A stretch of DNA of 64,000 bases from Avena insularis (GCA_023614405.1 CM042686.1:468566740-468630739), one strand, 5' to 3'. Positions 1 to 15,700 are shown, numbered from the stretch's first letter. The notes: generated by a model from the letters alone, not told the origin. Numbers and translations are program-made.

Positions 1-398
1 TGCATATAGTATTATAGTCCACTTAAAATATACTAAGGTATCACTTGCCAATACAATTCAAATGTATTGACCCTTGTGGCTGTAACTTTTAATGTTGCAG
101 GTTTGATTGAATTTAGTGAGGATTGATTGATTAGGATTACAAGTCTACAACCAACATGTCTGCCTATGGCACTTTGAAGATGAAGGACCCATGACTATAG
201 TTATTCCGCTGCAATGTAATGTAAATAGCCAATGAGCTATGTTTGATGTAATAAAACTATTTTATTCCTAGTTATAAAGTTGTATTATGACCTTTGTTTC
301 TTGATATTACATCTGAACTGTGGATGCTAGCTATTGATCCAGGGACTAGCATTGTAAACACAGGGGACTCAATCTTATTAAAGGTTGGGGACGCTACA
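1..398 (+). mobile_element. 3' end of a long LTR (same family as the element at 34119-46754), cut by the window start
   Basis: These bases align along their whole length with the last ~396 bases of the full LTR at 36097-40616. Both share CACTTGCCAATACAATTC, the TTATTCCGCTGCAATGTA block, an AATAAAA box and the terminal GGTTGGGGAC-CTACA. The copy ends in CA at 398 and satellite sequence begins at once. By eye it differs from the other LTRs at about 30 positions, far more than those differ from each other, so it is a separate and probably older insertion. The rest of the element lies upstream. The first five bases after it (GTTGT, 399-403) would be the right half of its target duplication. Confidence 0.88.
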
Positions 399-749
399 GT
401 TGTCTTTAGAGACCACACATGGATCCACCAGTGTCATTGCATGTGTGTTATTTTTACTAACAACAACCAGAGTCATTGCATGTGTGTTCTTTTCACATAC
501 CACATATGGATCCACCAGTGTCATTGCATGTGTGCTCTTTTCACAATCCACCTATGAATCCACCAGTGTCATTGCATGTGTGTTCTTTTCACTAACAACA
601 ACCAGAGTCATTGCATGTGTGTTCTTTTCACATACCACATATGGATCCACCAGTGTCATTGCATGTGTGTTCTTTTCACATACCACATATGGATCCACCA
701 GTGTCATTGAAATGTGTGTTCTCTTTAGAGACCACACATGTATCCACCA

Positions 750-3700
750 GTGTCATTGCATGTGTGTTCTTGTTACTAACAACAACCAGAGTCATTGCAT
801 GTGTGTTCTTTTCACATACCACATATGTGTCCACCAGTGTCATTGCATGTGTGTTCTTTTCACAATCCACCTATGAATCCACCAGTGTCATTGCATGTGT
901 GCTCGTTTTACTAACAACAACTAGAGTCATTGCATGTGTGTTCTCTTCAGAGACCACACATGGATCCACAAGTGTCATTGCATGTGTGTTCTTTTTACTA
1001 AAAACAACTAGAGTCTTTGAAATGTGTGTTCTATTCATAGACCACACATGGATCCACCAGTGTCATTGCATGTGTGTTCTTTTTACTAACACCAACCAGA
1101 GTCATTGCATGTGTGATCTTTTCACATACCACATATGTTTCCACTAGTGTCATTGCATGTGTGCTCTTATCACAATCCACCTATGGATCCACCAGTGTCA
1201 TTGCATGTGTGTTCTTTTCACATACCACATATGGATCAACCAGTGTCATTAAAATGTGTGTTCTCTTCGGAGACAACACATGGATCCACCAGTGTCACTG
1301 CATGTGTGTTCTTTTTACTAACAACAACTGGAGTCATTGCATGTGTGTTCTTTTCACATACCACAAATGGATCCACCAGTGTCATTGCATGTGTGCTCTT
1401 TTCACAATCCACCTATGGATCCACCAGTGTCATTGCATGTGTGTTCTTTTTATTAACAATAACCAGAGTGATTGCATGTGTGTTCTTTTCACATACCACA
1501 TATGGATCCACCAGTGTCATTGCATGTGTGCTCTTTTCAGAATCCACCTATGGATCCACCAGTGACATTGCATGTGTGTTCTTTTTTACTAACAACAACC
1601 AGAGTCATTCCTTGTGTGTTCTTTTCACATACCACATATGGATCCACTAGTGTCATTGCATGTGTGTTCTTTTCACAATCCACCTATGGATCCACCAGTG
1701 TCATTGCATGTGTGCTCTTTTTACTAACAACAACCAGAGTCATTGCATGTGTGTTCTCTTCAGAGACCACACATGGATCCACCATCGTCATTGCATGTGT
1801 GTTATTTTGACTAACAACAACCAGTGTCATTGAAATGTTTGTTCTCTTCAGAGATCACACATGGATCTACTAGTGTCATTGCATGTGTGTTCTTGTTACT
1901 AACAACAACCAGAGACATTGCATGTGTGTTATTTTCACATACCACATATGGATCAACCAGTGTCATTGCATGTGTGTTCTTTTCACAATCCACCTATGGA
2001 TCCACCAGTGTCATTCTATGTGTGCTCTTTTTACTAACAACAACAAGAGTCATTGCATGTGTGTTCTCTTCAGAGACCACAAATGGATCCACCTGTGTCA
2101 TTCCATGTGTTTTATTTTTACTAAAAACAAACAGAGTCATTCAAACGTGTGTTCTCTTCAGCGACCACAGATGGATCCACCAGTGTCATTGCATGTGTGT
2201 TCTTTTTACTAACAACAACCAGAGTCATTGCATGTGTGTTCTTTTCAGATACCACATATGGATCCACTAGTGTCATTGCATGTGTGCTCTTTTCACAATC
2301 CACCTATGGATCCACCAGTGTCATTGCATGTGTGTTCTTTTTACTAACAACAACCGGAGTCATTGCATGTGTGTTCTTTTCACATACCACATATCGATCC
2401 ATCAGTGTCATTGCATGTGTGCTCTTTTCACAATCCACCTATGGATCCACCAGTGTCATTGCATGTGTGTTCTTTTTACTAACACCAACTTCTGTCATTG
2501 CATGTGTGTTCTTTTCACATACCACGTATGGATCCACCAGTGTCATTGCATGTGTGTTCTTTTCACAATCCACCTCTGGATCCACCAGTGTCAATGCATG
2601 TGTGCTATTTTTACTAACTACAACCAGAGTCATTGCATGTGTCTGCTCTTCAGAGACCACACATGGATCCATCAGTGTCATTGCATCTGTGTTCTTTTTA
2701 CAACCAACAACCAGTGTCATTGAAATGTGTGTTCTCTTCAGAGACCATACATGGATCCACTAGTGTCATTACATGTGTGTTCTTGTTACTAATAACAACC
2801 AGAGTCATTGCCTGTGTATTCTTTTCACATAGCACATATGGATCCACTAGTGTCATTGCATGTGTGTTCTTTTCACAATCCACCTATGGATCCACCAGTG
2901 TCATTGCATGTGTGCTCTTTTTACTAACAATAACCAAAGTCATTGCATGTGTGTTCTCATCAGAGACCACACATGGATCCACCAGTGTCATTGCATGTGT
3001 GTTCTTTTTACTAACAACCAGAGTCATTGAAATGTGTGTTCTCTTCAGCGACCACACATGGATCCACCGGTGTCATTGCATGTGTGTTCTTTTTACTAAC
3101 ACCAACTAGAGTCATTGCATGTGTGTTCTTTTCACATACCACATATGTTTCCACTAGTGTCATTGCATGTGTGCTCTTTTCACGATCCACCTATGGATCC
3201 ACCAGTGTCATTGCATGTGTGTTCTTTCAACATACCACATATGGATCAACCAGTGTCATTGAAATGTGTGTTCTCTTCAGACCCCACACATGGATCCACC
3301 AGTGTCATTGCATGTGTGTTCTTTTTACGAACCACAACTGGAGTCATTACGTGTGTGTTCTTTTCACATACCACAAATGGATCCACTAGTGTCATTGCAT
3401 GTGTGCACTTTTTCACAATCCACCTATGGATCCACCAGTGTCATTGCCTGTGTATTCTTTTTACTAACAACCAGCGTCATTGCATGTGTGTTCTTTTGAC
3501 ATACCACATATGGACCCACTAGTGCCATTGCCTGTGTGATCTTTTCACAATCCACTTATGGATCCACCAGTGTCATTGCATGTGTGTTCTTGTTACTAAC
3601 AACAACAACCAGAGTCATTGCATGTGTGTTGTTTTCACATACCACATATGTGTCCACCAGTGTCATTGCATGTGTGTTCTTTTCACTATCCACCTATGAA

Positions 3701-6290
3701 TCCACCAGTGTCATTGCATGTGTGCTCGTTTTACTAACAAAAACTAGAGTCATTGCATGTGTGTTCTCTTCAGAGACCACACATGGATCCACAAGTGTCA
3801 TTGCATGTGTGTTCTTTTTACTAACAACAACTAGAGTCATTGAAATGTGTGTTCTATTCACAGACCACACATGGATCCACCAGTGTCATTGCATGTGTGT
3901 TCTTTTTACTAACACCAACCAGAGTCATTGCATGTGTGTTCTTTTCACATACCACATATGTTTCCACTAGTGTCATTGCATGTGTGCTCTTATCACAATC
4001 CACCTATGGATCCACCAGTGTCATTGCATGTGTGTTCTTTTCACATACCACATATGGATCAACCAGTGTCATTGAAATGTGTGTTTTCTTCAGATACAAC
4101 ACATGGATCCACCAGTGTCACTGCATGTGTGTTCTTTTTACTAACAACAACTGGAGTCATTGCATGTGTGTTCTTTTCACATACCACAAATAGATCCACC
4201 AGTGTCATTGCATGTGTGCTCTTTTCATAATCCACCTATGGATCCACCAGTGTCATTGCATGTGTGTTCTTTTTATTAACAATAACCAGAGTGATTGCAT
4301 GTGTGTTCTTTTCACATACCACATATGGATCCACCAGTGTCATTGCATGTGTGCTCTTTTCACAATCCACCTATGGATCCACCAGTGACATTGCATGTGT
4401 GTTCTTTTTTACTAACAACAACCAGAGTCATTCCTTGTGTGTTCTTTTCACATACCACATATGCATCCACTAGTGTCATTGCATGTGTGTTCTTTTCACA
4501 ATCCACCTATGGATCCACCAGTGTCATTGCATGTGTGCTCTTTTTACTAACAACAACCAGAGTCATTGCATGTGTGTTTTCTTCAGAGACCACACATGGA
4601 TCCACCAGCGTCATTGCATGTGTTATTTTGACTAACAACAACCAGTGTCATTGAAATGTTTGTTCTCTTCAGAGATCACACATGGATCTACTAGTGTTAT
4701 TGCATGTGTGTTCTTGTTACTAACAACAACCAGAGTCATTGCATGTGTGTTATTTTCACATACCACATATGGATCAACCAGTGTCATTGCATGTGTGTTC
4801 TTTTCACAATCCACCTATGGATCCACCAGTGTCATTCTATGTGTGCTCTTTTTACTAACAACAGCCAGAGTCATTGCATGTGTGTTCTCTTCAGAGACCA
4901 CAAATGGATCCACCTGTGTCATTCCATGTGTGTTATTTTTACTAAAAACAAACAGAGTCATTCAAACATGTGTTCTCTTCAGCGACCATAGATGGATCCA
5001 CCAGTGTCATTGCATGTGTGTTCTTTTTACTAACAACAACCAGAGTCATTGCATGTGTGTTCTTTCCAGATACCACATATGGATCCACTAGTGTCATTAT
5101 ATGTGTGCTCTTTTCACAATCCACCTATGGATCCACCAGTGTCATTGCATGTGTGTTCTTTTTACTAACAACAACCGGAGTCATTGCATGTGTGTTCATT
5201 TCACATACCACATATCGATCCATCAGTGTCATTGCATGTGTGCTCTTTTCACAATCCACCTATGGATCCACCAGTGTCATTGCATGTGTGTTCTTTTTAC
5301 TAACAACAACCAGAGTCATTGCATGTGTGTTCTTTTCACATACCACGTATGGATCCACCAGTGTCATTGCATGTGTGTTCTTTTCACAATCCACCTCTGG
5401 ATCCACCAGTGTCAATGCATGTGTGCTATTTTTACTAACTACAACCAGAGTCATTGCATGTGTCTGCTCTTCAGAGACCACACATGGATCCACCAGTGTC
5501 ATTGCATGTGTGTTCTTTTTACAAACAACAACCAGTGTCATTGAAATGTGTGTTCTCTTCAGAGACCATACATGGATCCACTAGTGTCATTACATGTGTG
5601 TTCTTACTAACAACAACCGAGTCATTGCACTGTGTTATTTTCACATAGCACATATGGATCCACTAGTGTCATTGCATGTGTGTTCTTTTCACAATCCACC
5701 TATGGATCCACCAGTGTCATTGCATGTGTGCTCTTTTTACTAACAATAACCAAAGTCATTGCATGTGTGTTCTCTTCAGCGACCACACATGGATCCACCG
5801 GTGTCATTGCATGTGTGTTCTTTTTACTAACACCAACTAGAGTCATTGCATGTGTGTTCTTTTCACATACCACATATGTTTCCACTAGTGTCATTGCATG
5901 TGTGCTCTTTTCACAATCCACCTATGGATCCACCAGTGTCATTGCATGTGTGTTCTTTCAACATACCACATATGGATCAACCAGTGTCATTGAAATGTGT
6001 GTTCTCTTCAGAGACCACACATGGATCCACCAGTGTCATTGCATGTGTGTTCTTTTTATGAACCACAACTGGAGTCATTACCTGTGTGTTCTTTTCACAT
6101 ACCACAAATGGATCCACTAGTGTCATTGCATGTGTGCACTTTTTCACAATCCACCTATGGATCCACCAGTGTCATTTCCTGTGTGTTCTTTTTACTAACA
6201 ACCAGAGTCATTGCATGTGTGTTCTTTTGACATACCACATATGGACCCACTAGTGCCATTGCCTGTGTGATCTTTTCACAATCCACCTAT
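750..6290 (+). repeat. Two consecutive copies of a ~2.8-kb higher-order repeat
   Basis: Subunit order and private variants recur at a spacing of 2,821 bases. A type-E subunit with TTCTATTCA(T/C)AGACC occurs at 1021 and 3842. The block with TCATTCAAAC and TTCAGCGACCA occurs near 2140 and 4961. The second copy is shorter near 5750-5790, where a D plus C pair is missing and TTCTC is joined directly to TTCAGCGACC. It also carries small indels at 5605-5640. Boundaries are approximate because the repeat phase is arbitrary. Confidence 0.8.
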
Positions 6291-9200
6291 GGATCCACCA
6301 GTGTCATTGCATGTGTGTTCTTTTTACTAACAACAACTAGAGTCATTTCATGTGTGTTCTCTTCACATACCACATATGGATCCACCAGTGGCATTGCATG
6401 TGTGTTCTTTTCACAATCCACCTATGGATCCACCAGTGTCATTGCATGTGTGCTCTTTTGACTAACAACAACCAGAGTTATTGAAATGTGTGTTCTCTTT
6501 AGAGACCACACATGGATCCACTAGTGTCATTGCATGTGTGTTCTTTTTACTAACAACAACCAGAGTCATTGCATGTGTGTTCTTTTCACATACCACATAA
6601 GGATCCACCAGTGTCATTGCATGTGTGCTCTTTTCACAATCCACCTATGGATCCACCAGTGTCATTCCATGTGTGTTCTTTTTACTAATAACAACCAGAG
6701 TCATTGCATGTGTGTTCTTTTCACATACCACATATGGATCCACCAGTGTCATTGCATGTGTGCTCTTTTCACAATCCACCTATGGATCCACCAGTGTCAT
6801 TGCATGTGTGTTCTTTTTACTAACAATAACCAGAGTCATTGCATGTGTGTTCTTTTCACATACCACATATGGACCCACTAGTGTCATTGCATGTGTGTTC
6901 TTTTCACAATCCACCTCTAGATCCACCAGTGTCATTGCATGTGTGCTCTTTTTACTAACTACAACCAGAGTGATTGCATGTGTGTTCTCTTTAGAGACCA
7001 CACATGGATCCACCAGTGTCATTGCATGTGTGTTCTTTTTACTAACAACAACTAGTGTCCTTGAAATGTGTGTTCTCTTTAGAGACCACACATGGATCCA
7101 CTAGTGTCATTGCATGTGTGTTCTTGTTACTAACAACAAACATAGTTATTGCATGTGGGTTCTGTTCACATACCACATATGGATCCACCAGTGTCATTGC
7201 ATGTGTGTTCTTTTCACAATCTACCTATGGATCCACCAGTGTCATTGCATGTGTGTTCTTTTTACTAACAACAACCAGAGTCATTGCATGTGTGTTCTTT
7301 TCACATACCACATAAGGATCCACCAGTGTCATTGCATGTGTGCTCTTTTCACAATCCACCTATGGATCCACCAGTGTCATTCCATGTGTGTTCCTTTTAC
7401 TAATAACAACCAGAGTCATTGCATGTGTGTTCTTTTCACATACCACATATGGACCCACTAGTGTCATTGCATGTGTGTTCTTTTCACAATCCACCTCTAG
7501 ATGCACCAGTGTCATTGCATGTGTGCTCTTTTTACTAACTACAACCAGAGTGATTGCATGTGTGTTCTCTTCAGAGACCACACATGGATCCACCAGTGTC
7601 ATTGCATGTGTGTTCTTTTTACTAACAACAACCAGTGTCCTTGAAATGTGTGTTCTCTTTAGAGACCACACATGGATCCACCAGTGTCATTGCATGTGTG
7701 TTCTTGTTACTAACAACAAACATAGTTATTGCATGTGGGTTCTGTTCACATACCACATATGGATCCACCAGTGTCATTGCATGTGTGTTCTTTTCACAAT
7801 CCACCTATGGATCCACCAGTGTCATTGCATGTGTGTTCTTTTTACTAACACAACCAGAGTCATTGCATGTGTGTTCTTTTCACATACCACATAAGGATCC
7901 ACCAGTGTCATTGCATGTGTGCTCTTTTCACAATCCACCTATGGATCCACCAGTGTCATTCCATGTGTGTTCCTTTTACTAATAACAACCAGAGTCATTG
8001 CATGTGTGTTCTTTTCACATACCACATATGGATCCACCAGTGTCATTGCATGTGTGCTCTTTTCACAATCCACCTATGGATCCACCAGTGTCATTGCATG
8101 TGTGTTCTTTTTACTAACAATAACCAGAGTCATTGCATGTGTGTTCTTTTCACATACCACATATGGACCCACTAGTGTCATTGCATGTGTGTTCTTTTCA
8201 CAATCCACCTCTAGATCCACCAGTGTCATTGCATGTGTGCTCTTTTTACTAACTACAACCAGAGTGATTGCATGTGTGTTCTCTTTAGAGACCACACATG
8301 GATCCACCAGTGTCATTGCATGTGTGTTCTTTTTACTAACAACAACCAGTGTCCTTGAAATGTGTGTTCTCTTTAGAGACCACACATGGATCCACTAGTG
8401 TCATTGCATGTGTGTTCTTTTCACATACCACATATGGATCAACCAGTGTCATTGAAATGTGTGTTTTCTTCAGATACAACACATGGATCCACCAGTGTCA
8501 CTGCATGTGTGTTCTTTTTACTAACAACAACTGGAGTCATTGCATGTGTGTTCTTTTCACATACCACAAATAGATCCACCAGTGTCATTGCATGTGTGCT
8601 CTTTTCACAATCCACCTATGGATCCACCAGTGTCATTGCATGTGTGTTCTTTTTATTAACAATAACCAGAGTGATTGCATGTGTGTTCTTTTCACATACC
8701 ACATATGGATCCACCAGTGTCATTGCATGTGTGCTCTTTTCACAATCCACCTATGGATCCACCAGTGACATTGCATGTGTGTTCTTTTTTACTAACAACA
8801 ACCAGAGTCATTCCTTGTGTGTTCTTTTCACATACCACATATGCATCCACTAGTGTCATTGCATGTGTGTTCTTTTCACAATCCACCTATGGATCCACCA
8901 GTGTCATTGCATGTGCTCTTTTTACTAACAACAACCAGAGTCATTGCATGTGTGTTTTCTTCAGAGACCACACATGGATCCACCAGCGTCATTGCATGTG
9001 TTATTTTGACTAACAACAACCAGTGTCATTGAAATGTTTGTTCTCTTCAGAGATCACACATGGATCTACTAGTGTTATTGCATGTGTGTTCTTGTTACTA
9101 ACAACAACCAGAGTCATTGCATGTGTGTTATTTTCACATACCACATATGGATCAACCAGTGTCATTGCATGTGTGTTCTTTTCACAATCCACCTATGGAT

Positions 9201-12200
9201 CCACCAGTGTCATTCTATGTGTGCTCTTTTTACTAACAACAGCCAGAGTCATTGCATGTGTGTTCTCTTCAGAGACCACAAATGGATCCACCTGTGTCAT
9301 TCCATGTGTGTTATTTTTACTAAAAACAAACAGAGTCATTCAAACATGTGTTCTCTTCAGCGACCATAGATGGATCCACCAGTGTCATTGCATGTGTGTT
9401 CTTTTTACTAACAACAACCAGAGTCATTGCATGTGTGTTCTTTTCAGATACCACATATGGATCCACTAGTGTCATTATATGTGTGCTCTTTTCACAATCC
9501 ACCTATGGATCCACCAGTGTCATTGCATGTGTGTTCTTTTTACTAACAACAACCGGAGTCATTGCATGTGTGTTCATTTCACATACCACATATCGATCCA
9601 TCAGTGTCATTGCATGTGTGCTCTTTTCACAATCCACCTATGGATCCACCAGTGTCATTGCATGTGTGTTCTTTTTACTAACAACAACCAGAGTCATTGC
9701 ATGTGTGTTCTTTTCACATACCACGTATGGATCCACCAGTGTCATTGCATGTGTGGTCTTTTCACAATCCACCTCTGGATCCACCAGTGTCAATGCATGT
9801 GTGCTATTTTTACTAACTACAACCAGAGTCATTGCATGTGTCTGCTCTTCAGAGACCACACATGGATCCACCAGTGTCATTGCATGTGTGTTCTTTTTAC
9901 AAACAACAACCAGTGTCATTGAAATGTGTGTTCTCTTCAGAGACCATACATGGATCCACTAGTGTCATTACATGTGTGTTCTTGTTACTAACAACAACCA
10001 GAGTCATTGCCTGTGTGTTATTTTCACATAGCACATATGGATCCACTAGTGTCATTGCATGTGTGTTCTTTTCACAATCCACCTATGGATCCACCAGTGT
10101 CATTGCATGTGTGCTCTTTTTACTAACAATAACCAAAGTCATTGCATGTGTGTTCTCTTCAGCGACCACACATGGATCCACCGGTGTCATTGCATGTGTG
10201 TTCTTTTTACTAACACCAACTAGAGTCATTGCATGTGTGTTCTTTTCACATACCACATATGTTTCCACTAGTCTCATTGCATGTGTGCTCTTTTCACAAT
10301 CCACCTATGGATCCACCAGTGTCATTGCATGTGTGTTCTTTCAACATACCACATATGGATCAACCAGTGTCATTGAAATGTGTGTTCTCTTCAGAGACCA
10401 CACATGGATCCACCAGTGTCATTGCATGTGTGTTCTTTTTATGAACCACAAATGGAGTCATTACCTGTGTGTTCTTTTCACATACCACAAATGGATCCAC
10501 TAGTGTCATTGCATGTGTGCACTTTTTCACAATCCACCTATGGATCCACCAGTGTCATTTCCTGTGTGTTCTTTTTACTAACAACCAGAGTCATTGCATG
10601 TGTGTTCTTTTGACATACCACATATGGACCCACTAGTGCCATTGCCTGTGTGATCTTTTCACAATCCACCTATGGATCCACCAGTGTCATTGCATGTGTG
10701 TTCTTTTTACTAACAACAACTAGAGTCATTTCATGTGTGTTCTCTTCACATACCACATATGGATCCACCAGTGGCATTGCATGTGTGTTCTTTTCACAAT
10801 CCACCTATGGATCCACCAGTGTCATTGCATGTGTGCTCTTTTGACTAACAACAACCAGAGTTATTGAAATGTGTGTTCTCTTTAGAGACCACACATGGAT
10901 CCACTAGTGTCATTGCATGTGTGTTCTTTTTACTAACAACAACCAGAGTCATTGCATGTGTGTTCTTTTCACATACCACATAAGGATCCACCAGTGTCAT
11001 TGCATGTGTGCTCTTTTCACAATCCACCTATGGATCCACCAGTGTCATTGCATGTGTGTTCTTTTTACTAATAACAACCAGAGTCATTGCATGTGTGTTC
11101 TTTTCACATACCACATATGGATCCACCAGTGTCATTGCATGTGTGCTCTTTTCACAATCCACCTATGGATCCACCAGTGTCATTGCATGTGTGTTCTTTT
11201 TACTAACAATAACCAGAGTCATTGCATGTGTGTTCTTTTCACATACCACATATGGACCCACTAGTGTCATTGCATGTGTGTTCTTTTCACAATCCACCTC
11301 TAGATCCACCAGTGTCATTGCATGTGTGCTCTTTTTACTAACTACAACGAGAGTGATTGCATGTGTGTTCTCTTTAGAGACCACACATGGATCCACCAGT
11401 GTCATTGCATGTGTGTTCTTTTTACTAACAACAACCAGTGTCCTTGAAATGTGTGTTCTCTTTAGAGACCACACATGGATCCACTAGTGTCATTGCATGT
11501 GTGTTCTTGTTACTAACAACAAACATAGTTATTGCATGTGGGTTCTGTTCACATACCACATATGGATCCACCAGTGTCATTGCATGTGTGTTCTTTTCAC
11601 AATCCACCTATGGATCCACCAGTGTCATTGCATGTGTGTTCTTTTTACTAACAACAACCAGAGTCATTGCATGTGTGTTCTTTTCACATACCACATAAGG
11701 ATCCACCAGTGTCATTGCATGTGTGCTCTTTTCACAATCCACCTATGGATCCACCAGTGTCATTCCATGTGTGTTCCTTTTACTAATAACAACCAGAGTC
11801 ATTGCATGTGTGTTCTTTTCACATACCACATATGGACCCACTAGTGTCATTGCATGTGTGTTCTTTTCACAATCCACCTCTAGATCCACCAGTGTCATTG
11901 CATGTGTGCTCTTTTTACTAACTACAACCAGAGTGATTGCATGTGTGTTCTCTTCAGAGACCACACATGGATCCACCAGTGTCATTGCATGTGTGTTCTT
12001 TTTACTAACAACAACCAGTGTCCTTGAAATGTGTGTTCTCTTTAGAGACCACACATGGATCCACCAGTGTCATTGCATGTGTGTTCTTGTTACTAACAAC
12101 AAACATAGTTATTGCATGTGGGTTCTGTTCACATACCACATATGGATCCACCAGTGTCATTGCATGTGTGTTCTTTTCACAATCCACCTATGGATCCACC

Positions 12201-12783
12201 AGTGTCATTGCATGTGTGTTCTTTTTACTAAAAACAACCAGAGTCATTGCATGTGTGTTCTTTTCACATACCACATAAGGATCCACCAGTGTCATTGCAT
12301 GTGTGCTCTTTTCACAATCCACCTATGGATCCACCAGTGTCATTCCATGTGTGTTCCTTTTACTAATAACAACCAGAGTCATTGCATGTGTGTTCTTTTC
12401 ACATACCACATATGGATCCACCAGTGTCATTGCATGTGTGCTCTTTTCACAATCCACCTATGGATCCACCAGTGTCATTGCATGTGTGTTCTTTTTACTA
12501 ACAATAACCAGAGTCATTGCATGTGTGTTCTTTTCACATACCACATATGGACCCACTAGTGTCATTGCATGTGTGTTCTTTTCACAATCCACCTCTAGAT
12601 CCACCAGTGTCATTGCATGTGTGCTCTTTTTACTAACTACAACCAGAGTGATTGCATGTGTGTTCTCTTCAGAGACCACACATGGATCCACCAGTGTCAT
12701 TGCATGTGTGTTCTTTTTACTAACAACAACCAGTGTCATTGAAATGTTTGTTCTCTTTAGAGACCACACATGGATCTACTAGT
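4020..12783 (+). repeat. 4.38-kb tandem segmental duplication inside the array
   Basis: Copy 1 (about 4020-8402) and copy 2 (about 8403-12783) match over their length at an offset of 4,378-4,384 bases. The rare GTGTTTTCTTCAGATACAAC is at 4081 and 8461, and the CATAAGG type-A variant is at about 6598 and 10980. Each copy contains an inner ~580-bp duplication marked by CATAGTTATTGCATGTGGG (for example near 7141 and 7723, and again near 11523 and 12106). Similarity drops near 12725, where copy 2 reads TCATTGAAATGTTTG and copy 1 reads TCCTTGAAATGTGTG. Confidence 0.82.
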
Positions 12784-15700
12784 GTCATTGCATGTGTGTT
12801 CTTGTTACTAACAACAACCAGAGTCATTGCATGTGTGTTCTTTTCACATACCACATATGGATCCACTAGTGTCATTGCATGTGTGTTCTTTTCACAATCC
12901 ACCTATGGATCGACGAGTGTCATTGCATGTGTGTTCTTTTTACTAACAACCAGAGTCATTGCATGTGTGTTCTTTTCACATACCACATATGGACCCACTA
13001 GTGCCATTGCCTGTGTGATCTTTTCACAATCCACCTATGGATCCACCAGTGTCATTGCATGTGTGTTCTTTTTACTAACAACAACTAGAGTCAGTGCATG
13101 TGTGTTCTTTTCACATACCACATATGGATCCACTAGTGTCATTGCATGTGTGTTCTTTTCACAATCCACATATGGATCCACCAGTGTCATTGCATGTGTG
13201 CTCTTTTTACTAACAACAACCAGAGTCATTGAAATGTGTGTTCTCTTTAGAGACCACACATGGATCCACCAGTGCCATTGCATGTGTGTTCTTTTTACTA
13301 ACAACAACCAGACTCATTGCATGTGTGTTCTTTTCACATACCACATAAGGATCCACCAGTGTCATTGCATGTGTGCTCTTTTCACAATCCACCTATGGAT
13401 CCACCAGTGTCATTGCATGTGTGTTCTTTTTACTAATAACAACCAGAGCCATTGCATGTGTGTTCTTTTCACATACCACATATGGATCCACCAGTGTCAT
13501 TGCATGTGTGCTCTTTTCACAATCCACCTATGGATCCACCAGTGTCATTGCATGTGTGTTCTTTTTACTAACAATAACCAGAGTCATTGCATGTGTGTTC
13601 TTTTCACGTACCACATATGGATCCACTAGTTTCATTGCATGTGTGTTCTTTTCACAATCCACCTGTAGATCCACCAGTGTCATTGCATGTGTGCTCTTTT
13701 TACTAACTACAACCAGAGTCATTGCATGAGAGTTCTCTTCAGAGACCACACATGGATCCACCAGTGTCATTACATGTGTGTTCTTTTTACTAACAACAAC
13801 CAGTGTCCTTGAAATGTGTGTTCTCTTTAGAGACCACACATGGATCCACCAGTGTCATTGCATGTGTGTTCTTGTTACTAACAACAAACATAGTTATTGC
13901 ATGTGGGTTCTGTTCACATACCACATATGGATCCACCAGTGTCATTGCATGTGTGTACTTTTCACAATCCACCAATCGATCCACGAGTGTCACTGCATGT
14001 GTTCTCTTTTTACTAAGAACAACCAGAGTCATTGCATGTGTGTTCTCTTCACAGACCACACATGGATCCACCTGTGTCATTGCATGTGTGTTCTTTTTAC
14101 TAACAACAAAAGTCATTGAAATGTGTGTTCTCTTTAGAGACCACACATGGATCCACCCGTGTCATTGCATGTGTGTTCTTTTTATTAACAACAACCAGAG
14201 TGATTGCATGTGTGTTCTTTTCACATACCACATATGGATCCACCAGTGTCATTGCATGTGTGCTCTTTTCACAATCCACCTATGGATCCACCAGTGACAT
14301 TGCATGTGTGTTCTTTTTTACTAACAACAACCAGAGTCATTCCATGTGTGTTCTTTTCACATACCACATACGGATCCACTAGTGTCATTGCATGTGTGTT
14401 ATTTTCACAATCCACCTCTAGATCCACCAGTGTCATTGTGTGTGTGCTCTTTTTACTAACTACAACCAGAGTCATTGCATGTGAGTTCTCTTCAGAGACC
14501 ACACATGGATCCACCAATGTCATTGCATGTGTGTTATTTTTACTAACAACAACTAGTGTCATTGAAATGTTTTTTCTCTTCAGAGTCCACACATGGATCT
14601 ACTAGTGTCATTGCATGTGTGTTCTTGTTATTAACAACAACCAGAGTCATTGCATGTGTGTTATTTTCACATACCACATATGGATCCACCAGTGTCATTG
14701 CATGTGTGTTCTTTTCACAATCCACCTATGGATCCACCAGTGTCATTGCATGTGTGCTCTTTTTACTAACAACAACCAGAGTCATTGCATGTGTGTTCTC
14801 ATCAGAGACCACACATGGATCCACCAGTGTCATTGCATGTGTGTTCTTTTTACTAATAACTAGAGTCATTGAAATTTGTGTTCTCTTCAGCGACCACACA
14901 TGGATCCACCAGTGTCATTGCATGTGTGTTCTTTTTACTAACACCAACTAGAGTCATTGCATGTGTGTTCTTTTCACATACCACATATGTTTCCACTAGT
15001 GTCATTGCATGTGTCTGCTCTTCAGAGACCACACATGGATCCACCAGTGTCATTGCATGTGTGTTCTTTTTACAAACAACAACCAGTGTCATTGAAATGT
15101 GTGTTCTCTTCAGAGACCATACATGGATCCACTAGTGTCATTACATGCGTGTTCTTGTTACTAACAAAAACCAGAGTCATTGCCTGTGTGTTCTTTTCAC
15201 ATAGCACATATGGATCCACTAGTGTCATTGCATGTGTGTTCTTTTCACAATCCACCTATGGATCCACCAGTGTCATTGCATGTGTGCTCTTTTTACTAAC
15301 AATAACCAATGTCATTGCATGTGTGTTCTCATCAGAGACCACACATGGATCCACCAGTGTCATTGCATGTGTGTTCTTTTTACTAACAACCAGAGTCATT
15401 GAAATGTGTGTTCTCTTCAGCGACCACACATGGATCCACCGGTGTCATTGCATGTGTGTTCTTTTTACTAACACCAACTAGAGTCATTGCATGTGTGTTC
15501 TTTTCACATACCACATATGTTTCCACTAGTGTCATTGCATGTGTGCTCTTTTCACAATCCACCTATGGATCCACCAGTGTCATTGCATGTGTGTTCTTTC
15601 AACATACCACATATGGATCAACCAGTGTCATTGAAATGTGTGTTGTCTTCAGAGACCACACATGGATCCACCAGTGTCATTGCATGTGTGTTCTTTTTAC

